From Enorma phocaeensis (lineage in GTDB: Bacteria > Actinomycetota > Coriobacteriia > Coriobacteriales > Coriobacteriaceae), in assembly GCF_016901575.1 (NCBI RefSeq), contig NZ_JACJKQ010000003.1, forward strand, positions 62,001-126,000: a stretch of 64,000 bases of DNA. The letters are read 5' to 3'. This document shows positions 8,158 to 17,149 of this stretch, one piece after another. Under the pieces are notes generated by a model, which was not told the origin of the DNA, did not search any database, and saw only the letters and a program-made list of their open reading frames with translations. The number at the start of each line of letters is the position of its first letter. The first letter of the stretch is position 1. A program made the translations under genes and the position numbers.

Positions 8158-9507
8158 ATGTCCACACGTGCACAGGAACGCGCAGCCCGTAAGCGCGCCA
8201 CGGGACCCTGCCCCATCATGCGCTCCTGCGGCGGATGCGCCTGGCTTGGCATGCCCTATCACAAGCAGCTTGCGCGCAAGCAAGACGCCATGGCGGAGCT
8301 CTTTGGGGAGCTGTTTGGGCGCCTTGGCTGGCATGCCGGGATCGACCCCATCGTCGGCATGCGCATGCTCGAGGACGGCGCGCGCGAACGCCCCGGCTTC
8401 AACCCGCTCGCCGATGCCGTCGTCACGACGCAAGACGGCAAGCTTCCGGCGCCGCGCGGCTTTCGCCACAAGGCCGCCACGCCCTTTGCCCCCGGCCCGA
8501 AAGGCAGCCTGCGCTGCGGGTTTTTCGCCCGTGGGACCCACACCATCGTCGAGGCGCCCACGTGCGCGGTCGAGGCGCCTGGAGCGCGCGAGATCCTGCG
8601 TGGCGTCGCGCGGGCGGCGCAGTCGTGCGGCATTCCCGCCTATGCCGAAGACGTGCAGCGCGGCATGCTCCGCCACGCCATCGTACGCATGGGATGGCGA
8701 AGCGACGAGGCGATGCTCACCGTGGTGTCTGCACATCGCGACCTGCCGAGACTTGAAGCGTTTATCCAGGCGCTCTCGGAGCTCTCGCCCCGCCTGTCGT
8801 GCATCGCGCAAAACGTAAACCCGCGCCCCGGCAACGCCATCTTGGGCCCCGAGACGTCCATACGCGCCGGAAGCCCCCGCATGCGCGACCGACTCCTCGG
8901 CTGCACCTTCGAGATCTCCCCCACCGCCTTCTACCAAACGAATCCGCAGCAAACCGAAGTCCTCTATCAGCTTGCCATCGACGGCATGGACCTGCATGAG
9001 GGAGACGTGCTTCTGGACACATATTGCGGCAGCGGCACCATCGGCCTCGCCGCCGCGCAGCAAGCCCGCGAGCACGGCGTGGCGATACGGCTGGTCGGCG
9101 TGGAACGCAACGCGGCAGGCATCGATGATGCGCGCGAGAACGCCCTGGTGAACGACCTTTCCGACCAATCGTCCTTCATCGCCGAAGACGCGACGTCATT
9201 CATGCTGCGCGCCGCGAGCGAAGGCGCCCATGTCGACGTCTTGGCCATGGATCCGCCGCGGGCGGGCTCCACCCCCGAATTCATACGGGCGGCGGCGTCG
9301 GTCGCCCCCCGACGCATCGTCTACATCAGCTGCAACCCCGTCACGCAGGCGCGAGACCTAGAGGCGTTCGCCGAGGTCGGGTACCGCCTCAGCCGCCTCA
9401 CGCCGGTCGACATGTTCCCCCACACCGACCACGTCGAGACCGTGGCGACCCTCGAGCGCCAGGACGCATGCACGCGGGCGCAACGTCTGTCACCACGTCG
9501 CATCTAG
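8158..9507 (+). CDS. Class I SAM-dependent RNA uracil-C5 methyltransferase (RumA/TrmA family)
   Basis: This 449-residue enzyme would methylate uracil C5 in rRNA or tRNA. Near the N-terminus CPIMRSCGGC gives three cysteines (18, 24, 27) of the 4Fe-4S cluster typical of RlmD-like members. The SAM-binding motif LDTYCGSGTIGLAAA, the DPPRAG motif and the catalytic cysteine in YISCNP follow in the right order. The N-terminal TRAM domain of the E. coli enzymes is absent, as in many compact members. The ATG at 8158 has AGGAG six bases upstream. Whether it targets 23S rRNA or tRNA cannot be told. Its stop lies inside the end of the convergent lipase-like gene (18-bp overlap). Confidence 0.88.
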   Translation: MSTRAQERAARKRATGPCPIMRSCGGCAWLGMPYHKQLARKQDAMAELFGELFGRLGWHAGIDPIVGMRMLEDGARERPGFNPLADAVVTTQDGKLPAPRGFRHKAATPFAPGPKGSLRCGFFARGTHTIVEAPTCAVEAPGAREILRGVARAAQSCGIPAYAEDVQRGMLRHAIVRMGWRSDEAMLTVVSAHRDLPRLEAFIQALSELSPRLSCIAQNVNPRPGNAILGPETSIRAGSPRMRDRLLGCTFEISPTAFYQTNPQQTEVLYQLAIDGMDLHEGDVLLDTYCGSGTIGLAAAQQAREHGVAIRLVGVERNAAGIDDARENALVNDLSDQSSFIAEDATSFMLRAASEGAHVDVLAMDPPRAGSTPEFIRAAASVAPRRIVYISCNPVTQARDLEAFAEVGYRLSRLTPVDMFPHTDHVETVATLERQDACTRAQRLSPRRI

Positions 9508-11064
9508 TGAGTACATCCAGGCGATGTAGACGCTTGGATAGTGGCCCAGCAGTATGCGCGCGGGGTCCACGTGGCGCGCGCAGGCGGCTATCGTCTCGGC
9601 CACGCCCCATGGGGTGAAGAGGTCGTCCACCGACCCGACATGCTCGGCGATGTCCTCGGTCACCGCGGCGACGGCGCGGGCGTCCTCGGGCTCGTAGGAG
9701 CTCGCCTTGCCCATGGCGTCCTCATACCAGGCGCACATCTTCTCGTAGCGCTGCTCAAATGAGGCGTCATCGAGGGCGGGCAGCACCAGATCGACGCCGT
9801 AGCGCCGATATCCCCACTCCTCAAGCGGAAGGTGGGGCATGAGGTCGGAGGGATTGATGATGTTGAAAATGCTGCCATAGCGCTCCGACGTCGCCTCGCG
9901 GGACGTGGTCGAGGCGGGCGCGGCGAACGTGTAGGCGGCGGCCGTATCGCCGGCACGAAGCAACGCCTCATCCGCTATTCCGTCAGCTTTCCCCTGCTCG
10001 GAGGCATCATCTTGCTCCGTCGCGGCAAGGTTGTCGAGAGCCGCGGCCGCCACCAGGTTCGCCACGGCACCCCCGCGGCTATGCCCGGTCGCCACCAGGC
10101 TCACCTCGTCGCCGCGGGCGTGGGCCTCATCGACCCATGTCTTGAGCTCGCCGATGATCTCGCCGGCCGCGTCGACGTAGCCGGGATGCCCCAGCGCGCG
10201 CCCGCTCGCATAGCACGACGGCGGCTCCTCTGTCGCAGAATCGTCCTGCGCCGATGCTTCCGCAGAGGAGCCGGCGCCCGCGCCGCTCAGAAGCGACAGG
10301 ACGTCTGGGGACGACGCATCGCCTTGAGCCCCATCACCATCCGCGGCAGGAGAGGACGCCGGCGAGTCGTCGGCAGATGCCCCGCCGTCGGCTATGAGCT
10401 TGAAGTTGCTCAGCCACTCGGACCCGTAGCTGCCGCGAATCGATACGAGGATCACCGTACGCGTGCTCGCCGCCCCGCCCGTCGCGCCGGCTGCCTCAGA
10501 AGACTCGTCGATGCGCTTCGATGCTATGGCATAGGCGACCGTGTCCTCACGCTGCATCACCAGGTTGAGCACCTGGTCCATGATCTCGCTGCGATAGCGG
10601 TAGGACTCTGTCGAAACCCGGTCGAAGCCAAGGTCTGCAAGCGCGTCCTCCATATAGGCCGGCTGGGTCGACCCCTCCTGGTAGTAGCCAGATTCCGAAT
10701 ATGCCAGCGCCGAGAGCACGGAGCACGCGCGGGCAAGATCGTGGTTATATACCGTGGCGTCGCCCGCAAACCAGGCATCGTCCCACAGCACGTCTGCCGA
10801 GACCTCGCCCGACCCATCGGCATCGAGACAGGTATAGGTGATGTTTGACGTGAAACGGCCCGAAGGAGGCAGCGTGTCGCCATAGGCGGCGCCGGGGGAC
10901 GAGACCCCGCCCATGCCCCGCCTGGTCTGCTCGTAGCGATACGCCAGCATGAACAGACAGGCGAGCACGACGACGAACACTACCACGAGCACGGCAAAGG
11001 GAATCCTGCGCAGGGCCAGGCGCGCCACATGGGCAGCCGACAGCATGTCTTCCGGTTGTCTCAT
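9490..11064 (-). CDS. Membrane-anchored lipase/alpha-beta hydrolase (Lipase_3-like)
   Basis: This 524-residue protein starts with one membrane anchor (residues about 22-41, no cleavage site seen), leaving the rest outside the cell. The nucleophile elbow GHSRGG places the catalytic serine at about residue 329, and VSIRGSYGSEWLSNF resembles the oxyanion-side strand of class 3 lipases. Residues about 228-283 are a low-complexity Asp/Ser/Ala insert between these two motifs, unusual within the hydrolase fold. The substrate (lipid or ester) is unknown. The start ATG at 11064 has only a weak GGGGGTG site; the Met seven residues later is an alternative. The 3' end overlaps the methyltransferase gene by 18 bp on the other strand. 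Confidence 0.8.
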   Translation of the reverse strand: MRQPEDMLSAAHVARLALRRIPFAVLVVVFVVVLACLFMLAYRYEQTRRGMGGVSSPGAAYGDTLPPSGRFTSNITYTCLDADGSGEVSADVLWDDAWFAGDATVYNHDLARACSVLSALAYSESGYYQEGSTQPAYMEDALADLGFDRVSTESYRYRSEIMDQVLNLVMQREDTVAYAIASKRIDESSEAAGATGGAASTRTVILVSIRGSYGSEWLSNFKLIADGGASADDSPASSPAADGDGAQGDASSPDVLSLLSGAGAGSSAEASAQDDSATEEPPSCYASGRALGHPGYVDAAGEIIGELKTWVDEAHARGDEVSLVATGHSRGGAVANLVAAAALDNLAATEQDDASEQGKADGIADEALLRAGDTAAAYTFAAPASTTSREATSERYGSIFNIINPSDLMPHLPLEEWGYRRYGVDLVLPALDDASFEQRYEKMCAWYEDAMGKASSYEPEDARAVAAVTEDIAEHVGSVDDLFTPWGVAETIAACARHVDPARILLGHYPSVYIAWMYSLDATW

Positions 11065-11243
11065 GCAGATGCACCCCCAGCCCTCTATCGCTTGTTCTGC
11101 CAGCTTATCAAGCAGCCATGGACCACCTGTGAACGAGTCCTTACGTTTTTATAAGGTTGTACGAACGCTCGTGTCACGATATCGCGCTTCGGCATGGCGA
11201 CATTGCGGCGGAACCATGCTGGGCGGCCGCTGTCGCAGAGCCG

Positions 11244-11843
11244 CTACACGCCCGCTGCAAGCTCATCGGAGGTGAGCTCGCGGCCAAGGGTGTAGTACAC
11301 GTGCTCCCCCGCGCAGCGCTTGCAGTACACATGCCCGTCACGCTCCACGCCGCGGCCGTCATGCACGCGCTCGCCGCACACCTCGCAGACCTGCGTGGCC
11401 CGCGGACGACCAGGAAGATCGAGCTCGCGGAAGTCGGGCAGGTCGACCTCGTTCACGCAGAACAGCTCCGCATCGGAGTATCCCGCAAAAAACGCCAGCA
11501 TCTCCTCTTTGTCATGCGGCGCCTTCGGCACGCCGGGGCGCTGCGTGATGCGAATCGCTCGACCGCTTGCCAAGTCGAGGAAGCTCGCCGCCATGATGCC
11601 GTAGTCGTACCATTTCAGGCGACGGCGCCCAAGGTGGCAGTGGGCGACCGAGATGACCGCATCGGCCAGGCAGCGGTCGCACTCGACAAACGCGACAAGG
11701 TCGCGATAGGCATCGGGGTCCTCGATATGGAAATACTCGAGCGCGACGCGAGCCATGCGCGTCCCGATGGCCTGCCCGGCACAGAGGTGCCCATGGAAGG
11801 CAACGGCGCGATCGAGGTCCTCTTCAAATGTCCGCTTCAGCAT
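11244..11843 (-). CDS. FmdE-family protein with C-terminal zinc ribbon
   Basis: This 199-residue protein matches the FmdE (formylmethanofuran dehydrogenase subunit E) family: FHGHLCAGQAIG near the N-terminus carries the conserved His/Cys set, and VECDRCLADAV and the AHCHLGRRRLKW segment follow in order. The last 50 residues hold CEVCGERV and YCKRC, a four-cysteine zinc ribbon. In bacteria without methanofuran these proteins are linked by annotation to molybdenum/tungsten enzymes, but their function is not established. The ATG at 11843 has AAAGGAAAGGA upstream. It follows the PHP gene by 86 bases on the same strand and may be co-transcribed. Confidence 0.85.
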   Translation of the reverse strand: MLKRTFEEDLDRAVAFHGHLCAGQAIGTRMARVALEYFHIEDPDAYRDLVAFVECDRCLADAVISVAHCHLGRRRLKWYDYGIMAASFLDLASGRAIRITQRPGVPKAPHDKEEMLAFFAGYSDAELFCVNEVDLPDFRELDLPGRPRATQVCEVCGERVHDGRGVERDGHVYCKRCAGEHVYYTLGRELTSDELAAGV

Positions 11844-11929
11844 GGCGTTCCTTTCCTTTGCGCCGCCGGCGCGATCGTACCCGTTGTCCCTGCCGACGCC
11901 CGCTCGCGTCCGGCAGCGCGCCCTGCGGG

Positions 11930-12736
11930 CTACTCTGCAAACGACGCGACCCCCGATGCCGTCAGAGAGGCCAAAAGCGTCTCGCGGCTTCGATTCATCA
12001 CAAGCTCCTCGGGGAAATGCACCTCGTCCAAAAGGGCCTGGGCATGCGGGAACTTGCCGATGGCAGGCGCGATGTGCGCGTCGCTCGAGACACAGATGCC
12101 CACGCCCAGCTCTGCGCAGCGCACGGCTATCTCGCGGCACGCGCGGCGATGTCGCCCGGCGCTCTCGAGGCTGTGATTGTTGATCTCGATGAGCTTGCCG
12201 AGTTCCTTGGCGCACCCAAGCACCTCGTCAAGATCGTAGGGAATCCCCGAACGCCCCGTGTGGCCAAGCACGAAGACCTTGGGGTTTTGCAGCACCCGCA
12301 CATACATCTCGGTGGTCTGCCGAATGGACGCCCCCTCGGTGAACTCCCCGTTATGGACGCTCGCCACCAGGTAGTCGAGCGACTCGACCACGCGGTCGTA
12401 GAGCGTCCGCTCGCATAGAAACCGTTTTCCCACAATGCTCTCTGAGCAATGGATGTCCTGGCCGAAGAGGCCGCCGGAAAGCGACACGATATCAGCCTCG
12501 GCGCCGCGCAGCAGGGTCACCCCGTCCCATTCCCTGGGCCAGACGCCCTGGTTGTAGAAGAACTGGAAGTTGCGGATATCCTGCTCAGGAAAGAGCATGG
12601 AGCTGAAATGGTCCGCCGACCCCAAAAGCGTGAGGCCGGCAGCGCGCGCCGCCGCGACATTCTCCGCAATGGTCGAATAGGCGTGACGCGAAAACAGCGT
12701 GTGGGTGTGGATGTCGGTCGCGATGGTGTAGGACAT
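11930..12736 (-). CDS. PHP-domain phosphatase (YcdX-like)
   Basis: This 268-residue protein opens with TDIHTHTLFSRHA, the first metal-binding motif of the PHP superfamily (His10, His12). Later metal-ligand segments include SADHFSSM, GAEADI, LGHTGR, EINNHS and SSDAHIAPAIG, in the order seen in YcdX-type trinuclear-zinc phosphatases. A histidinol-phosphatase role is possible, but no histidine genes lie nearby and YcdX-like proteins are smaller (about 245-270 residues), as here. AAGGAGG precedes the ATG. It sits between the aminotransferase gene (69 bases upstream) and fmdE-like gene, all on the reverse strand. Confidence 0.88.
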   Translation of the reverse strand: MSYTIATDIHTHTLFSRHAYSTIAENVAAARAAGLTLLGSADHFSSMLFPEQDIRNFQFFYNQGVWPREWDGVTLLRGAEADIVSLSGGLFGQDIHCSESIVGKRFLCERTLYDRVVESLDYLVASVHNGEFTEGASIRQTTEMYVRVLQNPKVFVLGHTGRSGIPYDLDEVLGCAKELGKLIEINNHSLESAGRHRRACREIAVRCAELGVGICVSSDAHIAPAIGKFPHAQALLDEVHFPEELVMNRSRETLLASLTASGVASFAE

Positions 12737-12805
12737 GGCGCCTCCTTGGTCGTATGGCCGATATGATACGTGAGTTGTCCCACACCTGCCAGACGACGTC
12801 CCTCC

Positions 12806-14014
12806 CTACGCCGGCAGCGCTCCATAATCCCGGGCAAGCTTCTTCCATGCCGGCAAAGAGCGCTCGATGACCTCGTAGGCGACGCAATATCCGATACGCA
12901 CCCAGCCGCGCACGCCGAAGCTGTCGGACGGAACCGGCAAGAGCTCGTAGGCGCGGGCGCGCTCACAAAACGCCTCGGCGTCGTCTTCGAGCGCCCTCAC
13001 CCACAGGTAAAAGGCGCCGTCGGGCTCCACATAGGTATAGCCGTACGAGGCGAGCGCCTGGGTGAGGGCGTCGCGGTTGCGCGCATAGGCGGCAACGTCG
13101 GAGGGTTCGTCGACGCAGTCGACGACAACGCGCTGGAACAAGGCGGGGGCGCACACAAAGCCGAGGGCGCGGGCGGCGCCGGCGACCGCCGCCATGACGC
13201 GGCGGGCGCCCTCGCTCACCTGGGGCACGAGCACCCAGCCCACGCGCTCGCCAGGAAGCGACAGCGACTTGCTATAGGAATAGCACACCACCGTATGCTC
13301 ATAGAGAGCGGGCACCCATGGGACCTCGGCACCATAGGCGATCTCACGATAGGGTTCGTCAGATATGAGCACGATGGGCTGCGCATGTCCCAGCGCCTCC
13401 TCGCGGCGGGCGTTCTCGCGCTCGAGCACGGCGGCAAGGGCCTCGAGATTCGAACGTGTATACACCGCACCGGTGGGGTTGTTCGGAGAATCGATGATGA
13501 CGGCCGCCGTCTTCTCGGTAAGAGCTGCCTCCACCGCCGCGGGATCGATCTGGAAGGTCTCCTGGTCCGCCAACACCTCTACCACCGAGGCGCCCGCGGT
13601 CTCGATCCACACGCGATACTCGGGGAAATAAGGGGCGATCACCACGACCTCTTCGCCGGGAGACACCACCGCATGCAGCGCGCACGACACCGAAGCCGCA
13701 GCTCCCACCGTCATAAAGACGTCTGCGGCGCTGTAGGCGCAACCAAAGCGGCGATTGAGCGAGTCGGCGACCGCTTGACGCGCCTCGGGAAGACCGGGCG
13801 CCGGGGTATAGCCGTGCAGCTGCTCGGGAGGAAGGGCGAGGGAGCGCTCGATGGAGGCGCGGACCGCAGGCGGCGCCGGCACGCTCGGGTTGCCCAGGCT
13901 GAAGTCGAAGACCTTGTCCTCGCCGATAAGCGCCTTGCGCTCGTTGGCATAGCTGAAGATCTCGCGAATCTTAGAGCTCTCGGCCCCGTAGCCATACATC
14001 GTCTCGTTGAGCAT
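12806..14014 (-). CDS. Pyridoxal-phosphate aminotransferase, class I/II
   Basis: A 402-residue fold-type I aminotransferase. Visible landmarks are the substrate loop near FSLGNPSVPAPP, the glycine-rich turn at VGAAASVS, the cofactor-contacting SPNNPTGAVY (Asn178), ISDEPYREI (Asp219, Tyr222) and the Schiff-base lysine in YSYSKSLSLPGERVG (Lys249). The family includes aspartate, alanine and aromatic aminotransferases, so substrate choice is open; its N-terminal GYG...SSKIREIF is frequent in proteins annotated as aspartate aminotransferase-like in this class. The ATG at 14014 has GAGGGGGAG upstream. It heads a leftward gene series with the PHP and FmdE-like genes. Confidence 0.9.
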   Translation of the reverse strand: MLNETMYGYGAESSKIREIFSYANERKALIGEDKVFDFSLGNPSVPAPPAVRASIERSLALPPEQLHGYTPAPGLPEARQAVADSLNRRFGCAYSAADVFMTVGAAASVSCALHAVVSPGEEVVVIAPYFPEYRVWIETAGASVVEVLADQETFQIDPAAVEAALTEKTAAVIIDSPNNPTGAVYTRSNLEALAAVLERENARREEALGHAQPIVLISDEPYREIAYGAEVPWVPALYEHTVVCYSYSKSLSLPGERVGWVLVPQVSEGARRVMAAVAGAARALGFVCAPALFQRVVVDCVDEPSDVAAYARNRDALTQALASYGYTYVEPDGAFYLWVRALEDDAEAFCERARAYELLPVPSDSFGVRGWVRIGYCVAYEVIERSLPAWKKLARDYGALPA

Positions 14015-14144
14015 GCTCTCCCCCTCGCCAAGCGTTGGTGCACCTGCAGCCGGCGCGCGAGCGCGCGACGCCGGCCCCAGCATCATACGGCAGCAGGACC
14101 GCTCCCCGAACACGCGGCGGGCGAATTTCCCAACCCGCAACGAC

Positions 14145-14175
14145 CGAGGGGCGCGCCCTCAGGACACGCCCCTCG
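14145..14175 (-). terminator. Hairpin after ftsH
   Basis: A 9-bp stem (CGAGGGGCG and complement) lies 47 bases after the ftsH stop. No U-tract follows on the reverse strand, so termination strength is uncertain. Confidence 0.4.
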
Positions 14176-14221
14176 CATCTACCGTTGATATGCAGCCGTC
14201 ATCAGAGGCGATCCCAAGCGA

Positions 14222-16432
14222 TCAGGAGTCGTCCTCCTCGGCGGCCACCGCCTCCGCCGCGTAACGAGCCGCGTCGGCGGCGATCTCCTCGTCGCTCATG
14301 CGCGGCTTGCGGGAAGCCTTCGCGGCGCCGTCGCTCGCACCCGATCCGGAGGCGTCGTCGCCCTGCTCGCGAGCAAGGTACTCGTCCCACGTGTTGTCGA
14401 GCAACGCCTCGACGGCGTCGCCCTCGACCGTCTCACGCTCGAGCAGGACCTCGGCCATCAGCTGCAGCTGGTCGCGACGCTCCTCGAGAATGGCCTCGGC
14501 GCGGCGGTGCGCCTCCCGCATGATGCGCTGGACCTCGGCGTCGATGCGGCGCGCCGTCTCCTCGGAGTAGTCCTGATGGTCGGCATAGTCTCGACCCAAG
14601 AACACCTGGTGCTGCGCCTCGCCGAACACCATGGTGCCCAGCTCCTCGCTCATGCCCAGGCGGGTGACCATCTCGCGGGCCATCTTGGTGGCTCGCTCGA
14701 GGTCGTTCGAAGCGCCCGAGGTGATGTCCGAGCACATGAGCTCCTCGGCCACGCGGCCTCCCAGAAACACCGCGAGCTCGTCGAGCATCTCGTTTTTGGT
14801 CTTGAGGAAATGGTCCTCGGTGGGCAGCTGCATGGTGTAGCCGAGCGCCTGGCCGCGGCTCACGATCGAAATCTTGTGGACCGGGTCGGAATGCTCGAGC
14901 ACGTGCCCCACCAGGGCGTGGCCGCTCTCGTGGAAGGCGATCGTGGTGCGCTCCTGCTGCGTCATGACGCGGCTCTTGCGCTGCGGGCCGGCAATGACGC
15001 GCTCCATGGACTCCTCGACCTCGGACATCGAGATGAGCGACTTCTTGCGACGCGCGGCAAGGAGCGCCGCCTCGTTCATGAGGTTGGCCAGGTCGGCGCC
15101 GGTGAATCCAACGGTGAGCTGAGCGAGCTTGTCAAACTTCACGTCGTCGTCGAGCGGCTTGTTGCGACCGTGGACCCTCAGGATCTGCTCGCGGCCAGCC
15201 ACGTCGGGGCGGTCCACCGTGATCTGACGGTCAAAGCGGCCCGGACGAAGCAGCGCGGGATCCAAGATGTCGGGGCGGTTCGTGGCGGCGATGAGGATCA
15301 CGCTCTCGGTCTCCTCAAAGCCGTCCATCTCGACCAGCAGCTGGTTCAGGGTCTGCTCGCGCTCGTCGTGCCCGCCGCCGAGACCTGCGCCGCGCTGGCG
15401 ACCCACCGCATCGATCTCGTCGATGAAGATGATGGACGGGGCCTGTGCCTTGGCCTCCTTAAACAGGTCGCGCACGCGAGAAGCGCCCACGCCCACGAAC
15501 ATCTCCACGAAGTCCGAGCCCGAGATGGAGAAGAACGGCACGCCGGCCTCGCCGGCGACGGCCTTGGCAAGCAGCGTCTTGCCCGTACCCGGAGGCCCTA
15601 CCAGCAGCACGCCGCGCGGGATCTTGGCGCCCAGCTTGCGGTAGCGCTCGGGCGACGCCAGGAAGTCGCGCACCTCTTCGAGCTCTTCGACCGCCTCGTC
15701 GATGCCCGCCACGTCCTTGAACTTGACCTTGGGGCGGGTGGCCTCGTTGGTCTTGGCGTTGGTCTTACCAAACTGCATGGTCTTGCTGTTGGCACCCATC
15801 ATCTGGCGCATGAAGTAGAACATGAGCACGATGAGCAGAAGGGTGGGAACGACGCTGATGAGGAAGTCGCTCCAGAAGTTGGGATTGCGCGTATCCACCT
15901 CATAGGTGGTCTCGGGATGGTCGGCCATAAGCTCGGCCAAGGCATCAGAGCCCACATAGGTGGAGCTGAAGCGCACCAGCTCGTCGCGGTTCGAGGTGTC
16001 GGCGTCTTCAGGCCAGTAGGCGCCCGAAACCGAGCCGTTCGCGACCGTGTAGGTCAGCGTATCCACCCGGTCGTCCTCGATGGCGGCAACCATCTGGTTG
16101 GTCGGGATATCCTGCACCTGCTCGCCGCCGCCGAACCCGTTGCCCATGTTGAAGAACAGGTATCCCAGCAGCACGCAGGCCAGCAGGAAATAAAGCCAGG
16201 TGGCGCGCGACGGCGGACGGCGCGGGTCGCGGCCGCCCAGGCCTCCCTTGCCGCCCATCAGCATGTCATCGAAGCTTCCGAACAGCGGGTCGTCGGATCG
16301 GCGCGAAGAGCCGTCGCGGCCCTTGCCCTCGCGGGAGCCGCCGTCCGGATCCGACCCGTCGTCCTTACGCGAGCCGTCGCCCTCGGCAAGAAGGGCGACG
16401 GCATCAAAATCGTCGTGTGTGGAAAACGTCAT
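14222..16432 (-). CDS. ftsH: ATP-dependent zinc metalloprotease FtsH
   Basis: A 736-residue membrane AAA+ protease that degrades misfolded membrane proteins and short-lived regulators. Order: a charged Gly/Asp/Ser/Arg-rich N-terminal extension of about 77 residues, membrane helix about 78-94, an extracytoplasmic domain, a second helix ([19 protein letters not shown]), Walker A GPPGTGKT, Walker B IIFIDEID, the second region of homology ([17 protein letters not shown]) and the zinc site HESGH, with the third ligand later. Most FtsH proteins begin almost at the first helix, so the extension is unusual. The ATG at 16432 lies one base after the hpt stop, with GGAGG 12 bases upstream, inside the conserved tilS-hpt-ftsH order. 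Confidence 0.95.
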   Translation of the reverse strand: MTFSTHDDFDAVALLAEGDGSRKDDGSDPDGGSREGKGRDGSSRRSDDPLFGSFDDMLMGGKGGLGGRDPRRPPSRATWLYFLLACVLLGYLFFNMGNGFGGGEQVQDIPTNQMVAAIEDDRVDTLTYTVANGSVSGAYWPEDADTSNRDELVRFSSTYVGSDALAELMADHPETTYEVDTRNPNFWSDFLISVVPTLLLIVLMFYFMRQMMGANSKTMQFGKTNAKTNEATRPKVKFKDVAGIDEAVEELEEVRDFLASPERYRKLGAKIPRGVLLVGPPGTGKTLLAKAVAGEAGVPFFSISGSDFVEMFVGVGASRVRDLFKEAKAQAPSIIFIDEIDAVGRQRGAGLGGGHDEREQTLNQLLVEMDGFEETESVILIAATNRPDILDPALLRPGRFDRQITVDRPDVAGREQILRVHGRNKPLDDDVKFDKLAQLTVGFTGADLANLMNEAALLAARRKKSLISMSEVEESMERVIAGPQRKSRVMTQQERTTIAFHESGHALVGHVLEHSDPVHKISIVSRGQALGYTMQLPTEDHFLKTKNEMLDELAVFLGGRVAEELMCSDITSGASNDLERATKMAREMVTRLGMSEELGTMVFGEAQHQVFLGRDYADHQDYSEETARRIDAEVQRIMREAHRRAEAILEERRDQLQLMAEVLLERETVEGDAVEALLDNTWDEYLAREQGDDASGSGASDGAAKASRKPRMSDEEIAADAARYAAEAVAAEEDDS

Positions 16433-16433
16433 G

Positions 16434-16982
16434 CTACGAATAAACCTCCGGTTTGAGAATGCCCACGTAGGGCAGGTTGCGGTAACGCTCGGCGAAGTCC
16501 AGGCCATAGCCCACCACAAAGGCATCTGGGCAGTGTGTACCCACATACTTGGGGTCGATTGCGGCCTGCTTGCCCTCGATGTCCTTCCATAGGAACGTCG
16601 CAACCTCGAGCGAGGCGGGATGACGGCTGGAAAGGTTCTTCATGAGATACTTGAGGGTGAGGCCAGAGTCGAGAATATCCTCGACAATCAGCACGTCGCG
16701 GCCCTTGATATCCATGTCGAGGTCCTTGACGATACGCACGATGCCCGAGCTCTTGGCCTTGTCGCCATAGCTCGAGACGGCCATGAAGTCGATCGACAGC
16801 GGCGTCTTGATGGCGCGCATGAGGTCGCCCATGAAGACGACCGCACCGCGCAGCACGGCAATAAGCACCAGGTCCTTGCCCTGGTAGTCCTGGGTGATCT
16901 GATCGCCCAAGCGCTGCACGATCGCGGCGATCTCCTCCTCAGAGAACAAGACGGTTTCGACGTCAGGATGCACGGTGCTCAT
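16434..16982 (-). CDS. hpt: Hypoxanthine phosphoribosyltransferase
   Basis: This 182-residue enzyme makes IMP/GMP from hypoxanthine/guanine and PRPP in purine salvage. The PRPP-binding motif is VLIVEDILDSGLT, the substrate flexible loop is around SSYGDKAKSSG, and the purine-contacting FVVGYGLDFAERYRNLPYVG closes the protein. Length and motifs fit the family throughout. The ATG at 16982 has AGAAAGGG eight bases upstream. Its stop and the ftsH ATG are one base apart, indicating translational coupling; tilS lies 167 bases upstream, with a small hairpin (17030-17049) in the gap. Confidence 0.95.
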   Translation of the reverse strand: MSTVHPDVETVLFSEEEIAAIVQRLGDQITQDYQGKDLVLIAVLRGAVVFMGDLMRAIKTPLSIDFMAVSSYGDKAKSSGIVRIVKDLDMDIKGRDVLIVEDILDSGLTLKYLMKNLSSRHPASLEVATFLWKDIEGKQAAIDPKYVGTHCPDAFVVGYGLDFAERYRNLPYVGILKPEVYS

Positions 16983-17149
16983 GTGTGCCCTTTCTGTTGC
17001 GAGAGACGGTTCGACGCCCCGGCCGCACAACCAGGGCCATGCCCCTGGTCGACGTTGGTCAAGGTGTATCCGTAATATAGTACCAGCCTCGACGCGGTTT
17101 CGGCAGATGAGCGCAGGTAGTAGGCTTTTCACATGCCGCTTGGACCGAG

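Noticed and set aside
7888-9168. Upstream extension of the ABC transporter frame to 9168
   Set aside because: This part is antisense to the RNA methyltransferase, whose motifs are clear; the true ABC domain starts at about 7887.
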